Assembly: GCA_014529385.2 (NCBI GenBank)
Contig: CM043952.1
Coordinates: 65,188,370-65,252,369, forward strand
Length of the DNA: 64,000 bases
Direction of reading: 5' to 3'
Origin: Adiantum capillus-veneris
Lineage: Eukaryota > Streptophyta > Polypodiopsida > Polypodiales > Pteridaceae
In this document: positions 1 through 11,720 of the stretch, piece by piece
How the letters are laid out: the number at the start of each line of letters is the position of its first letter
Numbering within the stretch: position 1 is the first letter of the stretch
Translations under genes and position numbers: made by a program
The notes under the pieces: model-generated
What the model was told of the DNA's origin: nothing
The model's database searches: none
The model's input: only the letters and a program-made list of their open reading frames with translations

Positions 1-2204
1 ATACTTGCAAGGGTAGCTCAATTGAGGATATCAGGCCTTGGAAGAGAGGCCACAAACCTGTTCTACTGGCTCAATGATTTGTCCATATTTGTGTTTGTTA
101 TTTTAGTGTTTGTTACTTTAGTCTTCTAAATGAACATTTCATTCCATCTCTCTCTCTCTCTCTCTCGCATGTGTGCATACACACAATCATATTGATCACC
201 GAAAAGAAACGTTCATTGTCAATCTACCAGCCAAACAATTATGTACAAGGCTAGAAGTCCAATATAGGGCATAAATTTGAAAAGCCAATCACCAAAATGG
301 CAAACCGATTGTGCTAGAGAATTGAGCAATGAACGTGGCCGTCGAGATATCATCCTCCAGGTCTGTGCATTTGCTTCAGAAAAGATCCCAGTAATAATGT
401 GTGAAGAAACATTCCAAAGCAATCTGCCTCAAACTTGAGTACATTCTATTGAACGCCACTTGTAACATAAATAATAAAGGCAGCACTCCTCCTGGTCTAT
501 AACACCAAAGAACCCTTGAAATAAAGCAAATCGAAAAGGAATTGAAAATGCGGAGGATGATGAGCATGAGAGCTCTTTCCAAATGCTTTTGTCCAATAAG
601 CGAGTGCTTTTGTCTGGTAATGGGTCATTTGGGAGCTCATGCAAAGAAGAAAGACAAGCACGACGTCACTCCCAAATACCTCAATATCCATGAAGGATAT
701 GCTATTAATATTGCACTCGACAAGAAGAGAAGAGTTGGTTGTGTTGCGGCAACATGGTATAAGAGAGGTAAACAATACCAAGGCTTGATATACGGTTGAA
801 CTGTTGGTGATGTAACATTTCTTTTCTAGAGGTGGCAAACACCTTAGATTGTAGAGAATTTGTTGCCTATGTACAAGAGGGTGGCTTCTAGTAAGCAAAC
901 TTCAATACCTCTTGCCATGAAAGCACCCACATTTGAGCAAAGACGACTACTTACATTTGAATGGCTGATTCGCATTTGTACTTTGCCACCATGGTGCCTC
1001 CATCAGAGTCTTGGCATGTTTGGAAACCTGTCTAAGATATAAAATACGTGGCAATAGAAACCCACGGTTGCATGGAATCAACAGACATATCCTTAAGAAG
1101 GCTTCAACTTTTGGATAAAATATGACGGTACATGGGGGCAACACCTTCCTGGGAGGTCATCCATCTTGTGTCCATACATTGAAAATTGTTGAACCACCCA
1201 TTCCACCCCAACTCAACTGAATGTTTGGTTTGTGACCCTTTTAGCAGGCCACTTCTTATTCTGTTATGAAATGACCTAGTCCACCACATTTAAAACGATG
1301 ACCAGCAAAAGCACCCCATTAATCTTTAAAATACGTTCCATGCCAACCCAATGGAGCAATGTGAAACCAATCAAGCTTCTTTTTAGAAAGCATGAATAAT
1401 CTATTCTTGTTCGTTGTTCGTATGCCAGATGGAACAAGCACATTAACAAAATGTTATATTAGTGGGATACACTAGCGGTCAGTACATAGGCGGCCAATTT
1501 TGCAATTCTAGCCATTTGAAGCATTCTTGTTTGAGGATTGTTTGAAATTCAACTAGAGAACACTGCAACCGTATGCACGAGTTACCACTCATACAAAAGG
1601 GACGTGTTGCAACACATCGTCACAAGATTGCACAATTCAAAAAGGCACTTCATAAGACTCCTCCCATGCCTATTAAAAATGTTTTTCACAAGATCTTTGT
1701 AAAGGAGATTATTTAAGCCACCACCGTATGAGAAAGACACGGGGTGACCTCCCTGTAAAGAAGAGGATGCAAGCCTATCCTGCAAAGGCATGAAGGGCCT
1801 CTTTTGTATTGATTGAAGTTTGTAGAACATCATCTTCTTCATTGATCAACTTCCAAAGCATGTATTTCAGTATGGTTGTATAGTAGGGAATTATTAGCAA
1901 ACTCTACAAGTGATTCACAATGTTCCTTGAGCCCACCTTCACCTTCATCATTTGCGATCAATAAGGGATGATGCATAATCTCGAGTGAAGAAGTTGCAAT
2001 GTCCATAGGTGTATCTTTGATGTGAATTGCTTGTGGTTGTGTATTAAGCATCAACAAAGATTGGGGTGTCATGCTTATCTTGCTGTATGACACAATCTCT
2101 ACTTGTATTTGAATCTTCTTCATCACCCACATCTGCATCTGGCCTCTTCATGTCAACCATATTTGAAATGAAATTTGCATCCAAATCCGAAGCCATTGTA
2201 GCAA

Positions 2205-2211
<7 letters not shown>
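1..2211. other. No recognisable gene; AT-rich intergenic or ancient element debris
   Basis: Reading frames on both strands are short (the longest is 133 codons, on the minus strand at 497-898) and I recognise no domain in any of them. A short CT tract lies near 147-166. Minus-strand frames at 947-1289 and 1582-2138 have a fairly protein-like composition but are broken by stops, so they could be remains of an old transposon or host gene. I could not assign them to a family. Confidence 0.4.

Positions 2212-2278
<67 letters not shown>
2212..2278. repeat. (CT)n microsatellite, about 67 bp
   Basis: An uninterrupted CT dinucleotide run. It sits directly at the left edge of the gypsy pol fragment that follows, about 55 bp before the first recognisable pol codon. 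Confidence 0.95.
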
Positions 2279-2279
<1 letters not shown>

Positions 2280-2333
2280 TTCAAGAATCGCAAAAGCCAA
2301 AATCAAAAGTTGCGAATCCTAATTTAGTGCTTA

Positions 2334-3415
2334 CAAACTCTAACTATAGACGCTTCATAGAAAATTTTTCTCAAATAGCAGGACCATTGCATGACTTAAC
2401 AAAGAAGAACATTAAGTACTCATGGATTGCTAAAAAATGCTTTCAACAAGCTCAAAGAGAAGATTACCTCCCTAACAGTCCTTATGCTTCTGGATCTCTC
2501 AAAACCACTTGAGGTCCAATGTGATGCTTGTGGTGATTGCCTTGGAGTAGTATTGCTTCAAGAAGGGCATGCCATAGCATATGAGAGCCAAAGGCTCAAT
2601 GCCAATGAATGGGTCTTGGGAATATACAAAAAAGAGCTTTTAGCTGTTCTACATGCCCTAGACACATGGGAGCACTATCTATTGGGGACTCCATTTATTT
2701 TGTGAACGGACCACCAAAGTCTCAAGTACTTCATGACACAAACCAAGCTTTCCGACAAACACATGAGGTGGGAAAATTTTCTTTCGCAATTTTATTTTCA
2801 TATTGCTCACGTTGTTGGTAAGCACAATCAAGTGGTCGATGTACTTTCTTCACGATGATCAAGAGTCAATGCGGTGTCTATAGCAACTCACAATGATCTA
2901 TCTTCTATGATAGATGAGCATGCTACTGACCTTGGCTTTAAAGACATAATGTCAGATCTTGCATTGGAGAAGAAAGAAGAACCATTCACCTTGCAGGATG
3001 GTTATCCTCTCCATGGCAATAGGCTATGTACCCACTTTCTTCGGGAGAAAGTCATGTATGAATCCCATGCTCCTCCCTATGCGGGGCATAGAGCCATTCA
3101 ACCTACTCTTCGAGGAGTACATACATACTTCTATTGGCCTACCATGAAAGTAGACATACAAGGGTGTGTTTCAAAATGTGTGGTATGCCAAAATACCAAA
3201 TATGATAGAGGAAAGCAACATAGGTTACTCCAACCATTGCCAATCCCTAATTCACCATGGGAGAGTATATCCATGGATTTTATCTTTGGATTACCTAAGT
3301 CTATCCAGAGGAATACGAGAATATGGACAATAGTCGATAGGTTTGGTAAGCAAGTACACTTTATTCCTGTAAAAAAGACTATTAAGGCACACCAAATGGT
3401 TGTTACGGCATATGC
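2334..3415 (+). pseudogene. Ty3/gypsy pol fragment: RNase H, integrase zinc finger, start of integrase core
   Basis: Conceptual translation in shifting frames gives the RT/RNase H connection (YRRFIENFSQIAGPLHDL), RNase H (VQCDACGDCLG, LLAVLHALDTW), a second RNase H block broken by a stop near 2703, and then the integrase HHCC-type region (HFLREKV to KCVVCQ, roughly 3030-3190). The start of the integrase core follows (SMDFIFGLPKS). The first half is closely similar to the end of the minus-strand gag-pol at 8217-11720, so both come from the same family. This copy retains the segment that the other has lost. It starts abruptly after a CT tract and stops abruptly near 3415. There is at least one frameshift near 2430-2500 and stops near 2703 and 2857. 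It is a dead fragment with no LTR of its own. Confidence 0.88.
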
Positions 3416-3860
3416 CGCACAATACGGATCTTGCGGATGTGCGGACTCTGTGGACTAGGACTTCATGCGGCTACGGACAGTTCTTCACGGGATACCATGG
3501 GACAGGAAGGGTTTGCACCGTTCTCGATTTGCACTGGAGCAATGGGTGTATTTGGGGGCCATACCAGTCATTGTGGGGATATATCAATCAATCAATATAT
3601 CATTCTCATGTAATCATGTGTTCTGCTGTGTATCAATGAAGAAGATGGTGTTCTTTCTCTATGTACTGTTTATTCTGTCTTCTTATACATTGTTGCTTCA
3701 TATAATGTAAGGAAGTGTGAGGGTATCCATTCCCGTAGTGCTTATTGCTCCATTGCGGAGCCATAGGTATTACATATGGTGACCACGATGCGTGATGGGC
3801 GACTTGCTGTGAACATGCATACACACTAGGTTGCAGGCTTCCAGTCGTGGGTAGACGACG
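3416..3860 (+). other. Probable LTR tail and leader of the following gypsy element
   Basis: No coding signal. The stretch changes abruptly from the preceding integrase, is rich in short T-rich runs near its end like a plant LTR R-U5 region, and directly precedes a gypsy gag. A TGGTGACCACG string near 3777-3787 may be part of a primer-binding region. I could not match it to a named tRNA, and no second LTR copy is visible, so this is inference from position. Confidence 0.3.
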
Positions 3861-5240
3861 GAGGAGAGGCGGTTCGGATGAATTGATTTTTTCCACACCC
3901 CAAGCTGAGAAACATGTGTCTCCGTCGCCAAGTCCGGTTCGTGGTCGGCGTGTTTGGCATGCGTGAACTAGTCAGCATAGTCAGTCATGTCCTCCTACCG
4001 TGCGCTCTCCCTCACCAACTCATGTCGCTCCACCACCGACTGCGATAAGCAGTCCAGAGGTTATCCCGCCATCGTCCCCGCTTCCTATTGTTCGACAACT
4101 CTTTCCCGGAGGGGGCACAGTTGGCCAAGGAGCTATGGCGCAACCAGTGTGGCGGGTGGTCAGATTAAGTATATTCACTTTTGAGGTCGCTCAAAGAAAG
4201 ACCTTGATGCACATTTACGACAATTTAACAAGGTGTATGGGTTGAATCATCCTGGTGCAGTGATTCCTCTCCATCAACAATCGGTGTTTGAGTCCACACT
4301 TTCAGGGAAAGCTGCAAAATGGCTGTTAGAGTATCCTATTGATCACTTTCAAACTTATGTCGAAGGTTCCAGAGCGTTCTTGTGTCGATTCAAAATGGAA
4401 AAGACGGTCCCTCAACATTTGGAAAAGCATCAAACGTTCCATCAAAAGTCGTTGCCAGTGGAGGATTATGCTACAAAGTTTTGGATGCTCTTGCAGTGGG
4501 TACCTCAGGCACAATGGCTAGCAGCCAAGGTGTTGAATGATCTCAGAACGGCTATGGCAACAATGGATAAGGTAACCACTCCACTGGATAATGTTATTGC
4601 ACGGACTGTTGTAGCAAGTGAAGCCTTAGAAGATACGGAGTCACCAAGGAAATCAAAGAAAAGGAAATCTCATCATAAATCTTAGGAAAGTGGCGATGAT
4701 AATTCGGAGTTAGAGAGTATAGACTCAGAATCCTCAGATTCAGGCAGCAGTAGTTTGGTGAAAGAGTTGGAGGAGGCACCTCGAAAAAAATCCCAATGTC
4801 AAGGAAAAGGTGTTTCATCCGGATCTGCAAAATCTTTTGTGATGGTAAAGAGTCTGAAGGAGCTATGGTGTACTCAGTGCCAAAATCCTAGACATGCCGC
4901 TCAAGATTGCGCAATGAATCAAAAATTATGTGCAATTTGCAGAGCTAATACCCATAATATAGTGGAACGTTATTACAATGGTCGTGGCCGTAGGAGTTGG
5001 GATTCTTCTACATGGCAGTCCACAACAGGTAGGACAAGAGCCTACGGTGGTGCTAGCTCACGCTCATGCATCAGAGGTACCTTTTCCAGGACCAGCCGGT
5101 TGACGAGGTCAAGGGGGGAGTCGTGGCTGCGGACGAGGTGGCCGAGATCCAAATCGACCCAAGACCTACCTTTTTGGTTTAGGAGAGGGGCATTGGTGGT
5201 CGGAGTGTTCAGAAGCCTTGGAATATGATTGAAAGAAACA
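3861..5240 (+). pseudogene. Ty3/gypsy gag remnant with zinc knuckle
   Basis: A Pro/Ser-rich N-terminal part (about 4000-4140) is followed after a frameshift by a retrotransposon gag core at about 4225-4620 (FESTLSGKAAKWLLEYP; SRAFLCRFKMEKTVP). An in-frame stop at 4683-4685 separates this from an acidic Ser-rich linker. A CCHC knuckle follows at about 4868-4910 (CTQCQNPRHAAQDC, spacing C-x2-C-x4-H-x4-C). A second knuckle-like motif (CAICRANTHNIVER) has Arg where the last Cys is expected. The frame then runs into a basic Arg/Gly-rich tail. The gag, protease and RT that follow share order and wording with the decayed minus-strand element at 57-61 kb, so the two belong to one broad family. Confidence 0.8.
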
Positions 5241-5559
5241 GGAACGTGTTGCCAAAAAGCAGCCTAGTGTAGCTATGGTTCAGATTGAGGGATTGGAGTA
5301 GTCTGACCCAGTGGTTTTGCTGATTACCCGTTCTTGAAAAAATGTGGTATCAACAACAAATGTTAAGCTTCCGGATTGGTCAACTCAAGAGGATGTATGC
5401 AAAAAGATTGTACCATGGATGCTACAGTTAGTGCCGTCGTTGCAATCACTAGGATCTTCCACGAGCTCTTCGGAGAAGAAAGAGGGAAAAGCCATAAACA
5501 GGGCAAGTACCATGGAAGAGGATAATTGGGATTCTGTTTGGAAGAAGGCACTAGAATCA

Positions 5560-6340
5560 CCATTACAAGTTTGATTGGGATCTTTATTGAAACTAGTTCT
5601 GAATTTTCATAAATCTTTGCTGAGTCAGGAGTTCAAAGGAATTAAAGAGATGGAAGTCAATGCTGCGCGGCAGTTGAGGAAGTGCAGGATGATTCAGTCC
5701 CATTGCCTGCAACTAGGATTACGGATACATGCATTTCCAGAGCTTTCAATACGATATCATGGAACGTATATAGACAAAGTCCTATTAGATGGAGGTGCGG
5801 GAGTTAATATTATTACTCAAGCGGCTTGCGAGTGCTTTGGTCTTGGTGATTGGAAACCTGGTCCCTTTGTAGTTTGCATGGCGGATCAGAGAAGAGTATA
5901 GCCAGTAGGATTGCTCAAAGGAATTGTGTTGGATGTGGCCGGTCTATCCTTTGCTATTTCGTTAGTGGTATTAAATATTGAAGATTACAATCAGGATTAT
6001 CATAATATATTGGGGAGACCTTGGCTACGCCAAGCCAAGGTAAAGCATAGTTGCCTTGGCTACGCCAAGCCAAGGTAAAGCATAATTGGGAGGCAAACAT
6101 GCTCACATTAAAAAAGGGTTGCAAGAAAGTTCAGGTGATGTTGGGTACCTACAGACAACCACTTCAAGTAGCATGGCGTGTGATAGTGGAAACAATGAAT
6201 ATGGTGGAAGGACTAGAAGAGGATGAAGAGGAGCAATTCCTGAAGGCTAATCCAAATTTAATTTCTCTTTATCTTGCAGATGTTTCTATGATTTTGGAGG
6301 GGAAGTTAGTATGGGATCAAGAAATGGCATCGCCATAGGG
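5560..6340 (+). pseudogene. Ty3/gypsy retroviral-type aspartic protease region and linker
   Basis: The frame at 5575-5901 contains the protease flap region with LLDGGAGVNIIT as the active-site motif; the family usually has D-S/T-G or DGGA here. The stop at 5899-5901 is followed by further homologous sequence in another frame. From about 6051 a linker resembles one in the 58-kb element (KHNWEANMLTLKKGCKKVQV against KQNWAKHMLVIQKGSRKVQV). A 35-bp tandem duplication at 6019-6084 shifts the frame between the two parts. Confidence 0.75.
6019..6088. repeat. 35-bp tandem duplication inside gypsy protease region
   Basis: A 31-bp segment at 6019-6049 recurs exactly at 6054-6084, giving a period of 35 bp. 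Each copy contains the near-palindrome CCTTGGC-TAC-GCCAAG followed by CCAAGG. Because 35 is not a multiple of three, the event breaks the pol frame. Confidence 0.93.
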
Positions 6341-6499
6341 GAAAGAAGAAGCCTTGCCTAGGCCAGAACCATTGGAGGAGGTTATTTGGCAAGAACATGA
6401 CCTTGAAGCACAGATGAGTAAAGTAACAAGGGTGAAGGAGGATGAAGTGGATACAGTCTTTCTAGGAGCTCCGGAGGAGACTAAACCAATCCATATTAG

Positions 6500-8228
6500 T
6501 CGATGACTTGAGGCCCGATTCTGAGAGGACTTGATTAATCTGTTGTTGATGGAATTTAAGGATGTTTTTGCATGGGAGTATGCGGATATGAAAGGATTGG
6601 ATCCGAAGTTTTATAAGCATAAGATTTATTTAAAACCAGATGCAGTGCCAGTGAAGCAGCATTCATATAGGATGAATCCGAATGTGGCCAAGCAAGTCAA
6701 GGTGGAAATTGATCGCTTATTGCAAGTGGGTTTCATTACCCCTATTGATACTCTAGAATGGATTTCTTCTATTGTGGTGGTACCAAAGAAGAACAAGAAA
6801 ATTCAAATTTGTGTGGATTATAGGAAGCTGAACGTAGCACTGTTCCAGATCCTTTTCTGCCTTCATTTCAGGATTCTATTTTGGATGATGTGGCAGGTCA
6901 TGAAATGTATTCTTTTTTGGATGGATTTAGTGGCTATAATCAAATTCGCATGGCTGAAGAGGATCAAGCTAAAACAACTTTCATTACAGTGTGGGGTGTG
7001 TTTGCATGCACAGTAATGTGGTTCGGACTAAGGAATGCGCCCTCAAATTTTCAAAGGGATATGTTTCAAATTTTTGGTCCTTACTTGACAAATTTTATGC
7101 GAATCTTTTTGGATGACATGAGTGTCTTTGGAGCGCAATTAGAGCATTTGAAGCAATTATGGTTATGTTTATGAAATGTCGTGAGGTGGAATTCAGTTTA
7201 AATCCTCTGATATGTGCATTCGCGGTGCGGAGTGGTAGATTATTCGGCCATGTGATTTTTGAGGATGGCATTTCAGTGGACCCTGATAAAATAGCAACAA
7301 TTATGGAGGCACCTCTGTCGGCAAATTCAAAGCAGTGTGTTATATTTTTGGGTCAAGCTCGGTGGCATGGGAGACATTTGCGCTTTGTGGCACATTTGGC
7401 AATTCCTCTTAACCAGGCAGCGCATGCCAAAGTTTTTGAACGGACCCGGGAATGTGATCTGGCCTACTTGAGATTAAAAATTCAGCTGTCCAAAGCTCCT
7501 ATCATGATTCCTTCGAATTGGGGTCACAATTTTCATGTTTTTGTGGATGCTTTTGATCAGGCCATTGATAGTGTGCTGATGCAGGAACAAACTCATGGGC
7601 GGATTCGACCTGTCTATTATGCAAGAAGGCTATTATCATCCGCAGAGAAAAATTATTCAGTGACAGAAAGAGAATGCTTAAGGATGATTTACTCGGTGAA
7701 GAAATTTTGGCATTATCTGTTGGGGTGACGGTTTTTCTTTCATGTGGATCATTCGGCTCTCTTATATTTGGTGCACCAACAGAATTTGACAGGAAGATTA
7801 GCTAGATAAGTGCTCTTGTTACATGAATTTGATTTTGAGGTTATACATCGTCTCGGAGCGCAGCATGTGGTTGTTGATTACCTGTCTAGGCTTGATTCTG
7901 GTGAGTCATCGATGGGGGTTGCGGATGAATTTCCGAATGCATCTCTATATTTTATAGGAGTAGTTGCGGATGAGGTTCCAGTTGTGCAATCATCCCAGAT
8001 GATTCCCAACATTCCCTGGACCTGGTATGAGGAGATGTTTCATTTTCTAGATAGTGGAGAAATGCCTTCATTCTTGTCACTACATCAATGTCACCGGATG
8101 GCTATTCGTAGCCGAAATTTTGAGACAGTGATGGGGAAGTTGTATTATCGCACAATGGTGGATGTTCTACTAAGATGTGTCCTACCACAAGAGCAAGAAT
8201 CTGTTCTAGAGGAGGTTCATACAGACAT
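6500..8228 (+). pseudogene. Ty3/gypsy reverse transcriptase, RNase H and start of integrase
   Basis: RT motifs are visible in order: ISSIVVVPKKNKKIQICVDY (about 6760-6820), YSFLDGFSGYNQIRMAEEDQ (about 6908-6967), VMWFGLRNAPSNFQRDMF (about 7013-7066) and IFLDDMSVFG as the xxDD catalytic box (about 7105). RNase H follows at about 7530-7830 (YYARRLLSSAEKNYSVTERE), with stops at 7726 and 7806. The integrase N-terminal region starts near 8140 (LRCVLPQEQESVLEEVH). Frameshifts are seen near 6840-6880 and 7140-7160. The reading ends exactly where the opposite-strand gypsy element begins, near 8228, so integrase and the 3' LTR were lost or displaced at that junction. Confidence 0.85.
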
Positions 8229-11200
8229 TGGATCATTGTGAGTTGCTATGGAAACCGCATTCACTCTCGGTCGTCTTGAGAGTGCATCGGCTACTTGATT
8301 ATGCTTGCCAGCAATGTGAGCAATATGAAAATGAAATTGCGAAAGGAAATTTGCCCACCTCATTTGTTTATCGGAGAGCTTGGTCTGCGTCATGAAGTAC
8401 TTAAGACTTTGGTGATCCGTTCGCAGAATGAAAGGAGTCCCCAATAAATAGTGCTTCCATGAGTCTAAGGCATGTAGAACTGCAAGGAGTTCTTTTTCGT
8501 ATATGCCTAGAGCTTGCTCAACAGGGTCGAGCCTTCGACTCTCATAGCCTATGGCGTGCCCTTCTTGGAGCAAAACAGCCCCAAGGCAATCACCACAAGC
8601 ATCACATTGGACCTCAAATGGTTTTGAGAGATCCGGTAGTGTAAGCACAGGTTGAGAGATAAGCTTTTCTTTAAGCTTTTCGAAAGCATTGTTCTCCTTA
8701 GCAGACCATGTATACCTAACACTTTTCTTTGTTAGGTCATGTAATGGTCCCGCAATTTGTGAGAACTTTTCTATGAAGCGTCTATAGTATGCATACATAC
8801 CTATAAAGCTTCTTAGTTCATGAAGATTCCTTGGTTTAGGCCATCCTTTTATTACCTCTAACTTGGATGGATCCATTTGGATGCCATCTTGAGAGATAAT
8901 GTGACCTAAATACTGAATCTCTTGCAAGAAAAATTCACTTTTCTTTCGATTAACATAAAGTTTATTCTCTCTTAAAACTTGAAATATTACCTGGAGGTGT
9001 TGCTTGTGTTCCTCCAATGAATTAGAGTAGATGATAATATCATCAAAGAACAATCCAGTGAAGGTTCGATGAGGCCTGAACAGCTTCTCCATCAAGCGGT
9101 TGAATGTGGCTGGTGCATTGGTCAAGCCAAAAGGCATGACAATGTATTCGTAAAGACCAAATGTAGTACGAAATGCGGTCTTTACAATGTCTTGATCAAC
9201 TATCCTTATTTGATGATAGCCACTTTTTAGGTCAATCCTACTGAAGTAGGTGGATCCTTGTAGCTTATCAAATAGGTCTTCTACCCGTGGAACGGGAAAC
9301 CTATTCTTGATAGTGATCCTATTTAGTGCTCTATAGTCAACAAACATACGATATGTGCCGTCTTTCTTTTGCACTAATAGCACAGGTGAGCAAAATGGAG
9401 ATGAGCTAGGCCTAACCATGCCCTTCTCAACTAACTCATGCACTTGCCGCATAATCTCCTCTTGTTGAGCTTGAGAAACTCTATAAGGAGGTTTGTTAGG
9501 CGGTGAACTTCCTGGAAGAAGTTCAATTGCATGGTCATCATTACCTCGTTTAGGAGGTAGCTCACAAGGGATGTCGTCAATAAAAACATCTTGAAACCCC
9601 TTGAGAAAATTGGATAACTCTAATTCCTTTTGGTTGCTTTTATTTTCTTTTGCTAAAGCATTAGGTTCATTTTGAGAATCTTTAACAAAAATCATGTACA
9701 TGGAAATAGAGCTCTTTATTGACTTGTTGAAAGCTGGTGTATGTACAATGGGGATGGTGTTACCCATCTCCTTAGCATCTATATACATGTCTTTTTCCCT
9801 GAACTTAAAGGAGATTCTCCTTTCAGGAAATTTAACATCGGCAGCCAGGCGGTCAAACCATGGTGCCCCTAGGATTACATCCTCATGCTTGAGAGGAGAG
9901 ATAAAGAAGTCCTCTTTGTCCACATAGCCTTGGACATGAAGCCTCAATTTCCCGATTAAGGGAGTGACTGAAGCTTCTTGCCCCTTGAAGGCACTGTCTG
10001 CGGGTAGGATATCTCCCATCTCGTAGGATTGTATGCCTAGCTTGGTGGCTAACTCCATAGATATGAAATTGTGAGTAGAACCAGGGTCAAAGAGAATAAA
10101 AGCATCATGTTCTCTTACCTTTCCCCAAGCATGGCATAGAGGAGATCCTTTGTGGTGAGTTTGGTGAATCTCCTCCTCTTGGATTTCAACCAAAGAAGCT
10201 CTAGGAGGATCTTGGCGGTTGTTCTTTTGGGGACAAGCGCGGTACGCATGCCCTTGTTTGCCGCACTTGAAACACCGGTTATCCTTACGGTAACGCTCAA
10301 GCTCTTCAGGAGAGAGTTTATTCTTTCCTTTGTAAACTCCCTTCTCTTTAGCTTTGTTGGAATTGCCCTTAGGAGACTTTTGGACATTGTCCTTCCCCTT
10401 AGGCTCATTGGAACCCTTGTTTTCCGGGGGCTTATTATTTCTTTTACTCCCCGTTTGGAAATTGATTCGAGAGGCCACCATAGTATGGTGTATTACCGCC
10501 GATATGGTACGTGGCCTTTGGGAGTTGACATACTCCGCCATTTCTTCGGTTAAGCCCGCACAAAATTGTTGCTTTTGCTCTCCAAAATCCAACTTTTTGA
10601 AGACAGTGGCTTTGAGTTGTAGGTCCCAAAACTTGTCTACATATTTGTGGATGGATTCATTGGGAGAGAGCTTTAAGCTTCGCCATTCGGTGAGTACCTT
10701 GTCTTTGGCATCGGTGGCCAAAAACTGCTTCATAATGGAAGCTCTTAAAGCCTTCCATGTTCGTGGAGCTTCACCGTTGGCTCGTAGGCTAGACCACCAT
10801 TGTCTGGCAGACTTTTGAAAGTGCATAGCTACGTGGCGTAGCTTAGAGGACTCCGTGAAGCCCTCATCTCCAAACGCCGCATCGAATTGCTGGATAAAGG
10901 CCAAGACTTTGTCCGTAGCACCGAAGGTGCCATCATAGGTAAGGAAAGAGATGCTCTTCCCTCCCTCTTTGAATTTCTTCAGCTTGGACGACCTCTTCCA
11001 TGCGGCATAGGATTTCCTATGGCCTCTTCTTTTTGATGGTTCAAAAGTTGCACCATCACTTTCTTCAGAAGGTGAAGAATTTGAAGAAGGTGGAGAAGAG
11101 GGTGACCTCTTTCTCGCCTTTTTCTTGTCTTGATCTTTGTCGTCTTCACCATAGCTTTCATAAGAGGAAGAGGATGAAGAAGATGGAGAAGAGGGTGTCC

Positions 11201-11720
11201 TCTTTCTCACCTTTTTCTTCTCTTGCTTTTTATCATCCCTCTTTGAATTGTGGTGAGGAGAAGAATACAATGGTCTTCTCCGCTTTGGTGGTGATGGAGA
11301 GCGTTTAGCCCGTCGTCTTCGTGGAGCCATCTCCGCCGAGGTGGCGGGAGACTCGCTTCTTTCTCGTTCCTTCGGTGGAGGCTCTTGAGTTCTCCTTTGG
11401 GAAGGAGATGCATCATCAAGAAGTAAATTCTTGAGCCCTTCATATGGATTCTCTTCTTCTTCCCAAATCGGAGAGAGACCTCTTTTGGTAGTCTCACTAG
11501 GAGGCTTCCTAGGTGTTCTCTCGTCATGGTGATGAGCTTGGAGAATCCCGTGAGCACGGAGCTGCCGTTGCACTTCACTTTGGAGAGATGGATTGCCCAT
11601 GGCTTGTTGAAGCCTAGAAACAAGATAGTTAACAAGCATTGAAGCATCATTAGTAGCTTGCTCATGAGCAAAATCAAAGTTATCAACATTAATTTCACTC
11701 TCTTTACTATTGTCAGCCAT
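8217..11720 (-). CDS. Ty3/gypsy gag-pol polyprotein, open but truncated before integrase
   Basis: An uninterrupted 1167-codon frame, unusual in this window. In order: an N-terminal gag leader; a Ser/Arg/Lys-rich low-complexity region (about residues 110-240); the gag core (SARQWWSSLRA, about 308); a CCHC knuckle CFKCGKQGHAYRACP (about 483); aspartic protease ILFDPGSTHNFIS (about 543); RT with VDYRALNRITIKNRFPVP (about 785), SRIDLKSGYHQIRI, MPFGLTNAPATFNRLMEKLF and the catalytic box LFFDDIIIYS (about 895); and RNase H (CDACGDCLGAVLL, about 1040; DALSRRPRVNAVSIATHND at the end). In life it would package, process and reverse-transcribe element RNA. Integrase is absent: the homology ends at the junction near 8228 and the last few codons come from adjoining + strand sequence. 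The start is the Met 420 bp downstream of the LTR/primer site. It cannot be autonomous as it stands. Confidence 0.93.
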   Translation of the reverse strand: MADNSKESEINVDNFDFAHEQATNDASMLVNYLVSRLQQAMGNPSLQSEVQRQLRAHGILQAHHHDERTPRKPPSETTKRGLSPIWEEEENPYEGLKNLLLDDASPSQRRTQEPPPKERERSESPATSAEMAPRRRRAKRSPSPPKRRRPLYSSPHHNSKRDDKKQEKKKVRKRTPSSPSSSSSSSYESYGEDDKDQDKKKARKRSPSSPPSSNSSPSEESDGATFEPSKRRGHRKSYAAWKRSSKLKKFKEGGKSISFLTYDGTFGATDKVLAFIQQFDAAFGDEGFTESSKLRHVAMHFQKSARQWWSSLRANGEAPRTWKALRASIMKQFLATDAKDKVLTEWRSLKLSPNESIHKYVDKFWDLQLKATVFKKLDFGEQKQQFCAGLTEEMAEYVNSQRPRTISAVIHHTMVASRINFQTGSKRNNKPPENKGSNEPKGKDNVQKSPKGNSNKAKEKGVYKGKNKLSPEELERYRKDNRCFKCGKQGHAYRACPQKNNRQDPPRASLVEIQEEEIHQTHHKGSPLCHAWGKVREHDAFILFDPGSTHNFISMELATKLGIQSYEMGDILPADSAFKGQEASVTPLIGKLRLHVQGYVDKEDFFISPLKHEDVILGAPWFDRLAADVKFPERRISFKFREKDMYIDAKEMGNTIPIVHTPAFNKSIKSSISMYMIFVKDSQNEPNALAKENKSNQKELELSNFLKGFQDVFIDDIPCELPPKRGNDDHAIELLPGSSPPNKPPYRVSQAQQEEIMRQVHELVEKGMVRPSSSPFCSPVLLVQKKDGTYRMFVDYRALNRITIKNRFPVPRVEDLFDKLQGSTYFSRIDLKSGYHQIRIVDQDIVKTAFRTTFGLYEYIVMPFGLTNAPATFNRLMEKLFRPHRTFTGLFFDDIIIYSNSLEEHKQHLQVIFQVLRENKLYVNRKKSEFFLQEIQYLGHIISQDGIQMDPSKLEVIKGWPKPRNLHELRSFIGMYAYYRRFIEKFSQIAGPLHDLTKKSVRYTWSAKENNAFEKLKEKLISQPVLTLPDLSKPFEVQCDACGDCLGAVLLQEGHAIGYESRRLDPVEQALGIYEKELLAVLHALDSWKHYLLGTPFILRTDHQSLKYFMTQTKLSDKQMRWANFLSQFHFHIAHIAGKHNQVADALSRRPRVNAVSIATHNDPMSV

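Noticed and set aside
542-799. 85-codon + strand frame as a host gene
   Set aside because: No recognised domain, no supporting neighbour, and an overlapping antisense frame of greater length is equally unassignable.
10152-11308. Several + strand frames opposite gag-pol
   Set aside because: Antisense shadows of the 1167-codon gypsy frame on the other strand, with no independent support.
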